NCBI RefSeq assembly: GCF_022458985.1 | Contig: NC_061781.1 | Location: 18,445,001 to 18,509,000, forward strand | DNA: 64,000 bases | From: Mugil cephalus | Taxonomy: Eukaryota; Chordata; Actinopteri; Mugiliformes; Mugilidae | Direction of reading: 5' to 3' | In this document: in pieces, positions 1 to 11,027 of the stretch | Layout of the letters: each line of letters begins with the position of its first letter | Position numbering within the stretch: the stretch's first letter is position 1 | Notes under the pieces: generated by a model | Database searches by the model: none | Seen by the model: the letters and a program-made list of their open reading frames with translations, nothing else | What the model was told of the DNA's origin: nothing | Made by a program: the position numbers and the translations under genes

Positions 1-1855
1 AGTGACATAAGAGTTTGGGTTGTGGTTTCATGGATTATTACAGGACAATATGCAAGCAAGCTTACCTTACCCGCATAATGATGTGTAATGTGATGTGTGT
101 TGTTTTATATAGGGGAAGCTTTAATGAAACACACTGCATGTCATGTACAGCTCTGTCTGCTTCTTTGGCTGCAGCCCTTTGTCCTCCCAGAAGAATGAAT
201 AAATAAAGTACTGACGCGTTGCTACTGTGCTACAGTATTTGTTTGTCAATGGTTTCCTCGTGGATTATAATTTCTTCCGCTCGCAGCCCAGATGAGGACC
301 GGGCATATCGAGATTAAGGCCGATAGATAATCCGATCACAGGGCTGTTTGAACTGATGGGGGTGACCGCTCACTCGAGCAAACTGTTTTCCCATGGAAAT
401 TTTATGAGTGGGAAGCATTTTGCCAATAAGATCAATAAAAACATAAACCACACGCTGGCACGGAGAGCTACCAGCTGAGGCTGGAGGCTCTCAGTGGCTG
501 ACATTGTTATTTAGTTTTTCTTCTTTTATTATTTTTATTATTAATCATTGACTACATGTCGCTGTGTGGGCTTTGCAATGAATGCCAGGAATGTTGTGTT
601 AATGTGTAAACTAGACCTTTCCACATCACGGATTTGAGGCTTTTTAACCTTTTTGGAATAGCGCTTGAAGTCAGCAGTTTCAGTTACAGTCGAGTGAAGG
701 AAAGACAGTAGAGACACGATCTGAGCAAGAGTCAGTGAAAGGCACTGGACGAGCACACTTCACGCAATGTGAAATTATTGAGGATAATAAATGATTATAT
801 CTGAATTTTTCTAAGTCTATGATCTGAAAACAACTTAACACAGATATGTTCAAACTCTCTGGAGCAGGTGGTGAATGTGCCTTACGCTGAGATTCTTTTG
901 TGATTTGTAAGTGGTTGTTTAAACTCTCTGCAGGTCACTGGTTTCTTTTTATTGGTTCTTTGGATGTGTTATTCTGTACAAAAAGCAAAAAAGTGTCAAT
1001 GTTTTTCCACAAGACCTTTTCTACTTTAATGAATTATAAACTGTTAAACTGTTATTTCATTTTATTAATTTCAATTTCAAGATAAAAACATGTAGGTCAG
1101 TTCGTTTCAAATACAAGTAACATGCAGTAAGGACTCAGGTAGCAAACACAGTGTCAGTTCCAGTCATTCATCACAAGTCTCTAAGTCAAGGTCTACTTCA
1201 TGATAAATAAAATAATACATGACATATTTAATCTTGTACAATCTGCTGCAGTCGGCTCACTGAAATGCTTCTTCACTGGGTTAAAGTTATTTCTAGTCAG
1301 ATTTAAAAGTTATGAATCTCGAAGAACTAATTGTTATTATCAAATTGGTTCAAATGAAAGGCACTGAATATGCAGGAAGTGGGCAAGATCTTAAGATGGC
1401 GCATTTAAGTAGTGCAACAGACACATGGTAATATCAAATACTTTTATGAGAAAATCATTTTAGAGGGAAAAAATGATTTCGTCCACTAGATGGCGGTGGA
1501 GCATCATAAAAATGGCCTTCTGTAGAGACAACCATAATTATAAGAGAGTTTACAAAAGCACATAAGAGGCATCATAGGAAAACAAAATTAAGATATAAAA
1601 ATATTAAATAAAAAGATACTCTTGTGCACACATTACCCATAAAAATAAACATCTTAAACATGTACCAAAGAGATGTGTTTAAGACAAACTGGAAATAGTA
1701 AAACCGCTTGTTATAAGTTTAACCCCATGTAACTTTTATGCTAAAGCAAATCCAACAACCCTGTATGTGTGTGTGTGTGTGTGTGTGTGGAGAGCAGGTA
1801 AGTAATAAAATCAACTTCAGGAAAAAAAAAAAAAAAAAAACAAGCTTTGTACGTC
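1..1855. other. Left flank: possible plus-strand 3' end and mitd1 3' UTR
   Basis: No coding exon is recognised. Two overlapping AATAAA hexamers at 198-207 and one at 434-439 could end a plus-strand transcript entering from the left. TTTATT at 1061-1066 is a possible mitd1 poly(A) signal on the minus strand. A CTCF-like core lies at 1483-1494. A (TG)n microsatellite occupies 1766-1789, and a 19-A run follows at about 1822-1840, just beyond the mitd1 stop. Confidence 0.45.
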
Positions 1856-4598
1856 TCACAGAGTTTTTGTGTGTTTGGTGTGGAAAATGTCTACGGTCGT
1901 CTCATTGCACTGTCTCAGGTCATAGTCACAATATCCAATGGAGAATCTTCCCTGTGGGACAAACATGGAGATTCATAGATATTCAGCACAGAAACTGTGA
2001 CAATGACAGTAACTAAGTATTAACCTTGGATGTAGAGTGTAGACTCACTCACCTTAGGTCTCTTGAAGTAATCCAACCCTCTTCCTATTTTTACGATCCA
2101 ACCATTATTGAACCTGGAAAAAAAATTTTAAGTTTACTTTACTGGCACAAAATAGAGCCGCCGTTATGGACTAAAGGGACCTAATGTGAACTGTACCTGA
2201 TCTCCCTGTCGTGGATAGTGGAGGAGTACTGCAGATCCAGAGTCACTTGACGAGCACTGAGACTCTCTTTCAGCTCTGCGAGAGCGCTGCTCTGCTGGCT
2301 GCTGTCACCCTGCCGAACAGAATGAGAGGCATTCAAACACACACTGAACAGAGGAGACATCTGTGGCTGCTATGCATTCAGTACGCGGTGCAACCTACTT
2401 CATCCTGTGAAGTGAGGAGATGGATCTGTTTGACCTTGCAGGAGGCTTTTAGCAGCATCTCACAGAAGCGCAGGAAGTTGTACAACTGTGGAGTGGAAGC
2501 ACACACAACTGAACTCTTCTTTATGGTGCGGTACGAGATAGACAATATAAACTGATTATTAGCAAAAGCTCAATTTCCTAATTTTTATCATTTCTTAAAA
2601 AAAAGAAATAAAATCCTACTAATTTTAAACATGTTTGACAATTCAAGGCAGTCATCAAGTCCAGAGGTATTTTCAAAATAAAGTAAATTGTGACACATAT
2701 TTCTATGTATTATTAATATTACACCCACAAAAAGTAACAATTCATCCGAGAAATACAAATAAAAATAACAGTTAGAGGGATTTGATGTCTCTGTGCAGAT
2801 ACTTCTTTTCCGAAGTTATTAAAGCTGCCTTGTAAGTCAATTAACTAAAACATTAAGCGACAGACACAGTATATGATTTAAAACTGAGCATCAAAGAAAC
2901 ATCTTACTTGGTGCGTGTGTCGTATGTACGGGTCCTCCACCCAGACCTCTGTGAGAGCGCTGCTGATGTAGGGCTTGAACAGCGCCTCGTAGCTGTAGCC
3001 AGTGGCATCCTCCGATATTCGTATCTGCTCGTGGTACTTTCCATCTGCCAGGACAGGGACGAGAAGAGAAAAGAAACAAAAATGAATTTATCCACCGACA
3101 CACGTCGTTTCATGTTGTTCTACCCAGAATCTTTAAAAAGACACGTTAAAGTCTTGTCTTGGGACACTACTTCACACGTTAACTCGTTGTTTGGGAATAA
3201 GCCTTGAGACTGGTAAGAAATGCAGAAACTTGCAGTCTTTAAACTTTTTAGTTTGTAATTGTGCTTTAGTGGTACTGAAATATCAAGTACTATGACTTGT
3301 ATACACGTAATCTAGGTCTCGATGTTGCTAAGTGCACATTTTTTTCATTAATAATGCTGAACTTGTGGGGCCCTGAGAAGGATAACACATAATAACCGGT
3401 TTTAACTACTCATAAATTTGTCACCTTGTGTCATTCTTTCATTCCCACATACACCTATCAGCCATAACATTATGACCAACTGATCATAATCATTGGTCAA
3501 GTGAATATAAACCAATATATTATTATAATGGCACCTGATAAATTGCATTGCAAGTTGCTGCAAATGAATAATCTGTCGTCAAAGCTGATGTTAGAAGCAG
3601 GAAAAGTAAACAAGTGGAACAAAGTGAGCGACTTTAATATGAGCCAAATTAAGATGGTTTGACGACTTGTCAGCTTTTCTTCTACACTTGAGCTGTTGTG
3701 GGGTGTTGTCTGCAGTGGTCACAATTAGGGAAAAGCGGTAAGCCAGCGACAGGGTGATGGGTGGCCAGGCCTCGCTGAAGCAGATTGGGGGAGATGGCTG
3801 GACTGTGCGGTTGCTTTCTATGGGGGGGATAGAGTGTCCGAAAGTGCTGATAATAGGCACGTGAGCATCAGAATTGGACCACAGAGCAATGGAAGAAGGT
3901 GGCCTGGTCTGATGAATCATGTTTTCTTTTAAGTTGTGTTGATGGACGGCTGTGTGTGTTCTGTTTAACTGGGGAACATTTGGCCCCAGGATGAAAGAAA
4001 CACCCCCTTGTTGATGACATGGGTGCATGTTTGGTCTGCAACAATGCTTAGGAGGTGGTACATATCAAAGTAACATCCACATAAACGCCAGTACACAGGT
4101 TTATCGGTAAAAAAAAAAACCTTTATATCTTAATGAAATCATCAATCTTCACTTTTAAGGTTGTGGCTGATCTATGTAAGTGTGTATTAAAACAAACAGG
4201 AACCTGTGCCAGGTATGGCTTTGTCAATTTCCTGACTTTCTATTCAGGATTTTACTAGTACTGATTTACCTTCTTTCATCTGGTTCACATGAACTTTGAT
4301 TTGTTCTGCTCTGTCCATGTAGCCCTTTATCTTCTCCCTGTAGTGTCCTCTCTTCGAGTCATCTTTCACGGCTGCTTAGAGGAGAAGGAAAACACCATGG
4401 TTTTCATGCCGTTTACTCTGTGTCGTATGGCTTAAAAGAGAGATATACGAGACCTTTCAACACGTCGATGAGCAGCTGAATGCCTTCCTGGTAGCAGATC
4501 AGAGACTCCTGAAAACGCTCGCTGTGGTCCAGCTCTACCGCTCGCTTCAGGACAGATATTGCGGACGTCTCCATCCCCGGCAAATGATTTTGTGTCAT
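1856..4598 (-). CDS. mitd1: MITD1, MIT-domain ESCRT-III-binding protein
   Basis: Seven coding exons on the minus strand: 4454-4598, 4270-4371, 2908-3044, 2399-2485, 2197-2309, 2053-2113 and 1856-1951. All have GT/AG borders and join in frame to 246 residues, against about 249 in human. Residues 10-80 form the three-helix MIT domain ([15 protein letters not shown]), which binds MIM motifs of ESCRT-III proteins. The rest is the phospholipase-D-like membrane-binding domain, with [23 protein letters not shown] and [15 protein letters not shown]. In the family this protein is recruited to the midbody and helps stabilise abscission. I took the first Met; a second Met at residue 9 could also start it. 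The gene is divergent from mrpl30. A decayed Tc1-like transposon sits in intron 2. Identification rests on remembered family sequence and is strong. Confidence 0.95.
3450..4106 (+). mobile_element. Decayed Tc1-like transposon fragment in mitd1 intron 2
   Basis: The left end begins TACACCTATCAGCCATAACA, which matches the terminal repeat of a common fish Tc1-like family that is also present at 59.8-60.1 kb. Inside are decayed pieces of the transposase reading on the plus strand. They include a stretch resembling the start (around 3600) and one resembling the SDES...HHVDGR region (around 3915-3975). The part near 4040-4105 corresponds to sequence further along the element. Frameshifts and stops are frequent and the right terminal repeat is missing, so it is dead and truncated. 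The open frame on its minus strand is not a gene. Confidence 0.75.
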
Positions 4599-5208
4599 TG
4601 TTCCGACTATCTATTGTTTTAAAAAAATACTACTTGAAATGTAGGGGGGTCCATGCATAACTAGAGTCAGAAGCGCTACTAAAGGAACTAGTGATAACTT
4701 CACGACAGCTACGCGAGTGCGCTACAAAAATAGCTCCGGCAGAAACAGAATGGCGGAGGTACGCTGTGATCATTACAAGAATTAAATACACTCTGAATAA
4801 AACATACACATATATATTCAAAGTATTTTATAGCATCTTGTTCATTACTAATCGTTATTTCAATTAGTTTTGGGGCTTTCTAATAAAGACTGTTAAATAA
4901 GGAGAGGAACTATTTCGAAGAGGCTTTGTCACATCGGAGCTATTTCGATGTGACTCCGCCAGCGTTTCCGGTCGAGGCTTGCGGGGGACAGAGGACTAGT
5001 TTGAAACAAACGTGATAACCTGCTTTTTGCTGTTATTTTTTCGGGTTTGAGTGCGCGTTACGAGTAAATCTATGGATATCATGTAATTGTAGTTAAATTA
5101 ATGATACAGTCCAGTTACGTTTGATATATGCGGGTTATTTTACGGGTGGCAGGGCTGTAACCTTGGCCTGCTTGTTAGTTTCTGTAGCTGGTAGCTCAAA
5201 AATACAAC
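4599..5208. promoter_or_regulatory. Bidirectional mitd1/mrpl30 promoter region
   Basis: These 610 bases separate two divergent start codons. They contain a perfect 9-base inverted repeat, GTCACATCG (4928-4936) and CGATGTGAC (4946-4954), and a TTTCCGG ETS/GABP-like site near 4965, common in promoters of mitochondrial ribosomal genes. Transcription starts are not determinable. A head-to-head arrangement is also known for the human pair. Confidence 0.6.
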
Positions 5209-7114
5209 ATGTTAGGCATCTATCGCAGTTTGAGCTTTTCGTCGGTCAAGGTAAGTGTCCTTCAGCAATTCTTATGTTTTAAATTTATTTTACCTTAAAC
5301 TAATTTATTAAGTGGCATGCCAGTTGATTATATCTTTATATATTTGTTATATTCTATACATTTCCCAATTGGTCATAATTGTGGGTAATTAAATTGCTGC
5401 TTACAAAAAGAAAAAAGCACGTCGTCGTGGTAAAAGGGATATATCTTCTGTCTCTATGTTGTTACATGAACATGCAGTTGTGTTATTATACAAAGAGAAA
5501 CTTTTGGAAGCGCACAGCAGGAATAGGTGCTTGCTTTCTGGTTAAATCACTACACTAAACACAGACAAATGAAAATGATGCTACGCTTTTTTCCTCTGTC
5601 TCTTTTTTCAAACCCTCTCTGTTTGCATATGTTACAGAACCTGACAGAAGCTACTGCGGTTTTGTCACCTTGTACCTGGTTTATGTCGGCACGCAGCAAA
5701 TTCACCAAATCAAGAGTCCCAAAAGAGGTGAGAATCAAGACAAAAGCCATGTGTGGGATATAAGGGGAGATACTGGCAGAAATCTGGTATGACATTCATA
5801 ATTAGGTTTTAGGAGCAAGCCCTTTACATCTGCATTTATGTGTCTGTTAGTTTGCACGGCTTTGTCTCGGAATGGACAAACCATAGACTCCTTTAACTGC
5901 CTTTAACTATTTTTGTATTTTTAGCTACCGCTTTAGGTTCTCCTAGACAGACACCTAATCATATCTTATAGAGTGATCTCCAAGATTGTATTTGATTGCT
6001 TTCTTAATTTTAGTTCATATTGGTAATATTCTAGCAGTGCCAGGTTTGTGTAAACTGCGTACATTCGACAGAAGATTGCAGGGCAAACATTAAGCTCCTG
6101 GCGTTTTACATTCCCCTCAGACGCCTCTTGACCTATTAAAGGTAGTGCTGATGCTCCCTTGTGTTGCACTTCTAACTGGTTTGTGTACAGTGTCTCTGCA
6201 GCTCTCATAGAATTCTGTATTTTTCTTCACAGCATTTTGATGAGATATCAAAAGAACATGACAAATATGGGGGAGATCCAGACCAACCTCATAAACTGCA
6301 CATAGTGACACGAGTAAGAAGTGTGAAGCGAAGGCCGTACTGGGAGAAAGAAACCATAAGATATCTTGGGCTTCAGAAGGTAAGGCTGCTCTTGTATTAA
6401 AAGTTACATTTGTATAATGCATCAAGGTTTACTATCACATTAGAAATTTGGTAAATGTGTGTTTTGGGATCAACTGTGTGTAAATTGCTAAATGTTTATT
6501 GTTTTGTTTAAGTGCAGCAAAATAATGTTAATACTGCATAACAACTTCACATACATTTTATTCTTTGCTGCTGCCAGAGTTGCATTTTAGCAGCCTAATA
6601 CATGATGATGCCTTAGTAGTCTGAAGAAACCACTTTCATCAGGATAAATGAGTGTTATAGATGCTAGCTGTGTTTGTACCACCTCATACAGACACATCGT
6701 CTGTCCACTGTAGTTGTTAATAACCGTATTAGCTGTAAAATCCTCTTGAACATGTAACGCTGACAACCTTGAATAATGGCTTCATTCTCCATCTTGCGTT
6801 TAGGGTAACTCTCCTGTTATTCACAAAAATACACCTGCAGTCAATAACCACCTGAAAATTGTCAAGCACCTTGTGAGGTGAGCTTAATGTTTCCAAGGTC
6901 TTAACACACTTGAAATACATAAAGGCTGTTAATGGTCATTTTGTAAAACTGTCATATTGTTTTTTTTTTTTTTTTTTTAAGTATACAGCCACTGAAGACT
7001 CCCTACGGACTCCCAGCAGAAGAGGACATGGCTGATACATACATTAACAGCAATGGAGAGCTGATTGTACGTCGCCTCCTCAAGCCCGTCGACCAAAAGG
7101 CCATCGAGTCTTAG
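5209..7114 (+). CDS. mrpl30: Mitochondrial ribosomal protein L30 (uL30m)
   Basis: Five coding exons at 5209-5250, 5638-5727, 6233-6379, 6804-6877 and 6982-7114 join in frame to 161 residues, the same length as human MRPL30. The first roughly 30 residues are basic and hydroxylated and lack acidic residues near the start, as expected of a mitochondrial targeting peptide. The L30 core follows, with [25 protein letters not shown] and a C-terminal part containing [12 protein letters not shown]. The product is a protein of the large (39S) mitoribosomal subunit. The intron 4 acceptor follows an 18-T run. The start codon lies about 0.6 kb from the divergent mitd1 start, so the two probably share a promoter. 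The order beside mitd1 matches the human locus. Confidence 0.95.
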
Positions 7115-8192
7115 CTCCGCTATCGATCATATCATTAGTTGTTTTGTACAAATGGAAAGCTCCCTTCCTTTCTGGATTCCGGTAGACAGAGTAAATGATG
7201 TGGCGTTAGCCAGATTTGAGGACTGGTTGTATGTAATGTGTCTTCGGCTTGCAGACAATAAACCTCAGCTGAATATGAGTAATACTGTCATCAAAATGTC
7301 TCAAGTCCTTCTTCTGCATGAGAATGTCCTGGTGTTGGTTGAAGTATTTAATTTATCTTATGTTCTGCATTTACTTGTCAGGATATGTTGCCTAATTTTT
7401 AAAAGGTTGACAAAATAAACAATTTAAATATCAGCTTATCAAATATATACAGTCTACACCTAAAATTGATAGGAGCATAATCAGTCCTCCAATTTAGCAA
7501 CTATGGCTGAGGTTCCTTATGCATTTTCTTCAATTTTTCCACATTTTTTTTTATATGTGATGCAAGAAAAATAACAAAAGGGGCACACAAATAAATTTCA
7601 GGTGTTAATCATATGTGCAACATATTTTTTTTAAATACATTTTTGCAAATACCTTCAGTTGAGTAGTACAACAAATAACACAGAAGCACTTTTTTTTTTT
7701 TAAATTTCTTTTATGAAGTCAAACTCTCGCTACAACAAGATGTCAGGTACAAATGCATTGTGATGCAAAAAGATGATCTTGGCACCCGCATAGATGACTG
7801 ACTGGTTTAAGATGAGACTCACAAGTAACAAATGTATGAAATGATAGTTTCTATCTAAATGAGTCTGTACTTAATGACAATGCTTTAAGGTTTCAATAAT
7901 AAAAAAAAAAGAGACAAACTCAAGAAAGAGTAGAGCTATGCACACTGTGATGCAGTGCTGTCACTCAAACATGAAACACGGAAGACAATTAATTAAATAA
8001 GGCAGTAACACGCATGTTAATTGCTTTTTATCAAATAATTCCATAGATCGGGTAAATTAAACTATGGAAATGAACACAGTGAATGGTAAGTCACTGAGAG
8101 AAGAGGGGAGGGAAAATCAATGTGGGCTGTCTGCTAAGATCTTTTATGGAGGTAGCCCTGAGAGAGAAAACCAAGCAACTGTCAGACCATCT
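7115..8192. other. Convergent 3' UTR / intergenic stretch mrpl30-txndc9
   Basis: No coding region is recognised. The left part holds the mrpl30 3' UTR with its poly(A) signals. The right part, read on the minus strand, should contain the txndc9 3' UTR, but I could not pick its poly(A) signal with confidence. The DNA is AT-rich with short A and T runs, for example near 7690 and 7900. No structured RNA or mobile element was recognised. Confidence 0.6.
7257..7419 (+). terminator. mrpl30: mrpl30 polyadenylation signals
   Basis: Two AATAAA hexamers lie downstream of the mrpl30 stop, at 7257-7262 and 7414-7419. They predict 3' UTRs of roughly 160-320 bases. Which one is used cannot be told from sequence alone. 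Confidence 0.55.
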
Positions 8193-9369
8193 TCAGTCTT
8201 CTTCAGAATCTGAATCTGAGTCGTAACCTTTGCCTCTGATGGTTTTCTTCTCCACTTTAGTGAACTTTGAGCCTGATCTCTGAGACACTGTTGGGGGCTC
8301 CATCAAGTTCCCACTAGGAGAGAGGAGGAAAAAAAAAAAAAAACAGTTATTTTCAGCAGCACTTTCAAAAGCGAAGTAGTGAGTCTGCCGCACGTCTAAC
8401 CTGTAGTTGATAACATCTGCGCAGCCGAGTCTCCACTCAAGCATCTCTGTGGGAAACTCATCGGTGTTGCCCAGATCAGTGAATCCAACCACATAGTCCT
8501 TTGTCTTTCCGTCTAAAAGCAAAGCCAGTGTAGGAATAACTTTGATGTGCAGCCTCTCTGTCAGGAACGGGGCCTTCTCTACATTCAGCTTGATGAATTT
8601 AGTCTCGACGTGCTTCTTTGCCAAGATAGCCAGGTGTTTGTCGAGGATCTTACACCTGCGTGTGGGGAACAGAAGACAGAACGACATGATCAGTTGCTCA
8701 CTGATAAAATATCACAGCTACTAAGATGCACACAACCTTAGTTACAGTAGTATGGCTTTAGTTACGGCTTACCTGAAGGTCGAGGATCTGTAGAAGTGGC
8801 AGACAACATTTTTGGTGTCCTTCACTTCAGCAAAAAAGTCTTTCTCACTGGGGATTTCTCTATACTCCCCGTGGCCCTTTGACAGCCACTCCTTAAAAGC
8901 AAAAGTGCAAGTGAATAATAGAACAGAAAACATTCAAAGAGAAGAAACACACTGACAGCAAGTCATTAGTAAGGTGAATAATGACCTGAAGTCTGGAGCA
9001 AGAGTTAGTCCATAAACCACCTCATCTTCCCATTATGGTCTTCGTAAATAACTTGCTTGCTAAAACATTCTTGTGGCACATATCAATTACATCTTTGATT
9101 ACCACGGAGCTAAGTGTCACAACAACGGGAAAACCTGTTTTTATCTGCTACAGAAATAAAACGGCATAAAACGAGATGCATAACATCCCGCGTACCTGCT
9201 TCTGCTTCTGGGCCTTTTTAAGTGCCTCTAATCGTTTCTCCTTCAGCCTCTCCAAATCATCCACGTCCATTTCACTGAGTTTGCTTATCTGCGCATCCAC
9301 CTGCTCCTCCACCAGCTTGGCGGACTGCTCCAAAACCTTCGTAATGATATCCACTGACTGGTTGGCCAT
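8193..9369 (-). CDS. txndc9: TXNDC9 (PhLP3-type thioredoxin-domain protein)
   Basis: Four coding exons at 9196-9369, 8773-8891, 8401-8655 and 8193-8313 join in frame to 222 residues; human has 226. There is an N-terminal acidic/basic coiled-coil region (residues 1-60, [17 protein letters not shown]). It is followed by the thioredoxin-like fold typical of phosducin-like protein 3, with [36 protein letters not shown] and the cis-Pro segment [10 protein letters not shown]. There is no CxxC redox pair, as expected for this family. The tail ends in a run of Asp/Ser and acidic residues. Family members bind the CCT/TRiC chaperonin and modulate actin and tubulin folding. A noncoding first exon is inferred upstream, with its donor at 10377 and an acceptor just 5' of the ATG. 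Confidence 0.95.
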
Positions 9370-9719
9370 GGCTGCTCAGTGGGATGAACTCTATGAACAG
9401 TAAAGAACAGATTATGTAAGGTCAGACACAAAAGTCCGACACATATGAGATGCACAGTCACGGCTCCAATAACACTAATACAGTCTGATGCAGCAATGGT
9501 AAATCATTTTAGTTATATATATCAAATAACATAGGATCACAATAAAAACCTGTCCTCTGTCTCAATTGTGACAGTGGGGTATGGGAACTACACAGGACAG
9601 GCAGGACTTAGCTCGGGTGTTAAAAACTGCATGGACTGAGTTGGACTCAGAGGGCCAGCTGGATCACAAAAGATAGTTCTGTGCATTGTTTACTTAAGCT
9701 ATTTTATTTTACGAAATAA

Positions 9720-9835
9720 TACTTATATTTTATTTTTACTTGTGGTTTTAAGAGTGTTTCTTCTATGTGCAACTAAGCTACTGTGAACAAGTAATTTCCC
9801 TTGTGGATCATTAATGTCTGTCTAAATCTAGGTCA
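9720..9835 (+). mobile_element. Possible LINE 3' tail in txndc9 intron 1
   Basis: The stretch contains AATTTCCCTTGTGGATCATT followed by short TCTAAAT-type repeats. It resembles the 3' ends of L2/CR1-type retroposons, which are abundant in fish. It is short and degenerate, with no coding part. Confidence 0.35.
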
Positions 9836-10378
9836 AATGACAAATGAATCTTGAATGATGAAGGAACGGCTGCTGTCTGTAGCAAACTGGGGTGTGTAAC
9901 CAGCGCAAACCTGTTTTGTAAACTTGGTCAATTGTCTGAATAAGAGAATAAAGAGAGTCGTCTTTGTTGAACTACGTTACCTAATGTCAAACACGAAGCC
10001 ATGGCAACAATTGGGCACGCCTTGTCAGCTAGCATTAGCCTAGCCGTATCTGCGTACAACCTACGTACTCACTCTCTTTTTGTTTATTAGTTCGACATTT
10101 CTCTTTCGAGTTGCCACTAATTAATACAAGCCGAGAAAACAGTGAGTTTTTCTTTGCCAGTAAACAAAGAAAAATCTAACGTTGCGCACCGCTAGAGTCC
10201 ATGTTTGCTATGCCAGCCAGCCAGCTAACATTAGTCCCGCGATTTCCACAAACATTATCACACTCATTCACACGAACTAATATTTAACCGTTGTATAATA
10301 AACAACAAAAAAATTCCGTGTGTTGTTTTCAATAGGAAGAAACCAACGCACTAATTAAAGTGCGGTTAAATAGTTACC

Positions 10379-10500
10379 TGGTTTAACGATAGATGAGCTG
10401 CAACACAAGTGCGTGAGACGGTTGGACAGCATAGATATGGTTGGGGAGGATATTACGTCACGACGCACATTGGACGTGCGCGGTGACGTAATACGCGCCA
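10379..10500 (-). promoter_or_regulatory. txndc9: txndc9 noncoding first exon and CRE-CCAAT-CRE promoter
   Basis: On the minus strand a good donor (CAG then GTAACT) ends a noncoding exon at 10378. Just upstream lies a near-perfect inverted repeat, arms 10452-10468 and 10476-10492, with 15 of 17 positions complementary. Each arm carries a TGACGTAAT CRE/ATF-type site. The 7-base spacer is ATTGGAC, that is, a CCAAT box on the minus strand. CpG is enriched locally. The arrangement fits CREB/ATF plus NF-Y control, though binding is inference. Confidence 0.65.
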
Positions 10501-11020
10501 AGTGTTGGAGTTCATAGTAATAATAATTATAATTGTTACTATTATATTATTATATTATAATAATAGTTATTATTATGAGCTCCGACACTAGGTTAGTGGG
10601 ATCTATGCGTAAGACGGTTGAAGTGGATTTTACGTTTCGATGCTCGCTCGGCGTCACGCTAACCACTTCCGGCCAACTTTCAAAACAAAAGAAACGCGCT
10701 GATTCAACTTGTATAACTTATATTTGTAACCATTTACCTTTATATTGCGAATACTTGTTCAATATTTGATTTACATTTTACTTTTTATTCTGTTTGTATT
10801 GGATTCTGTCCAATATATACTAATGAATTATATTATACTAATAAAAATAAAACTGTTCAACTGATCCAGATTAAAAGGTGAGCCTATTGTAGGTTGACCA
10901 TTATCTATTTGTAACTTATAAACAAGTTTGGATGCAAACTAAAGAGCGAACACATAAACTGAATAAAAACTGATAAAGAAAAAACAAAACGAAGATACAT
11001 ACATTAATACAGACTTTACA
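10501..11020. other. Short intergenic gap txndc9-rev1
   Basis: No gene is seen. It holds an AT-rich run of TAA/ATT triplets (10517-10575). Next is a weaker copy of part of the txndc9 promoter (10606-10640), and then AT-rich DNA up to the rev1 poly(A) site. In human, EIF5B lies between TXNDC9 and REV1; no trace of its coding sequence is visible here. Confidence 0.6.
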
Positions 11021-11021
11021 G

Positions 11022-11027
11022 TTTATT
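11022..11027 (-). terminator. rev1: rev1 polyadenylation signal
   Basis: TTTATT on the plus strand is AATAAA on the minus strand. It lies about 1.57 kb beyond the rev1 stop and would define a 3' UTR of 11.0-12.59 kb. No other gene is seen in that stretch; it is AT-rich with a few A runs. Confidence 0.5.

Noticed and set aside
3591-4028. A 145-codon open frame on the minus strand
   Set aside because: It lies antisense in the decayed Tc1-like fragment; composition and content come from the transposon.
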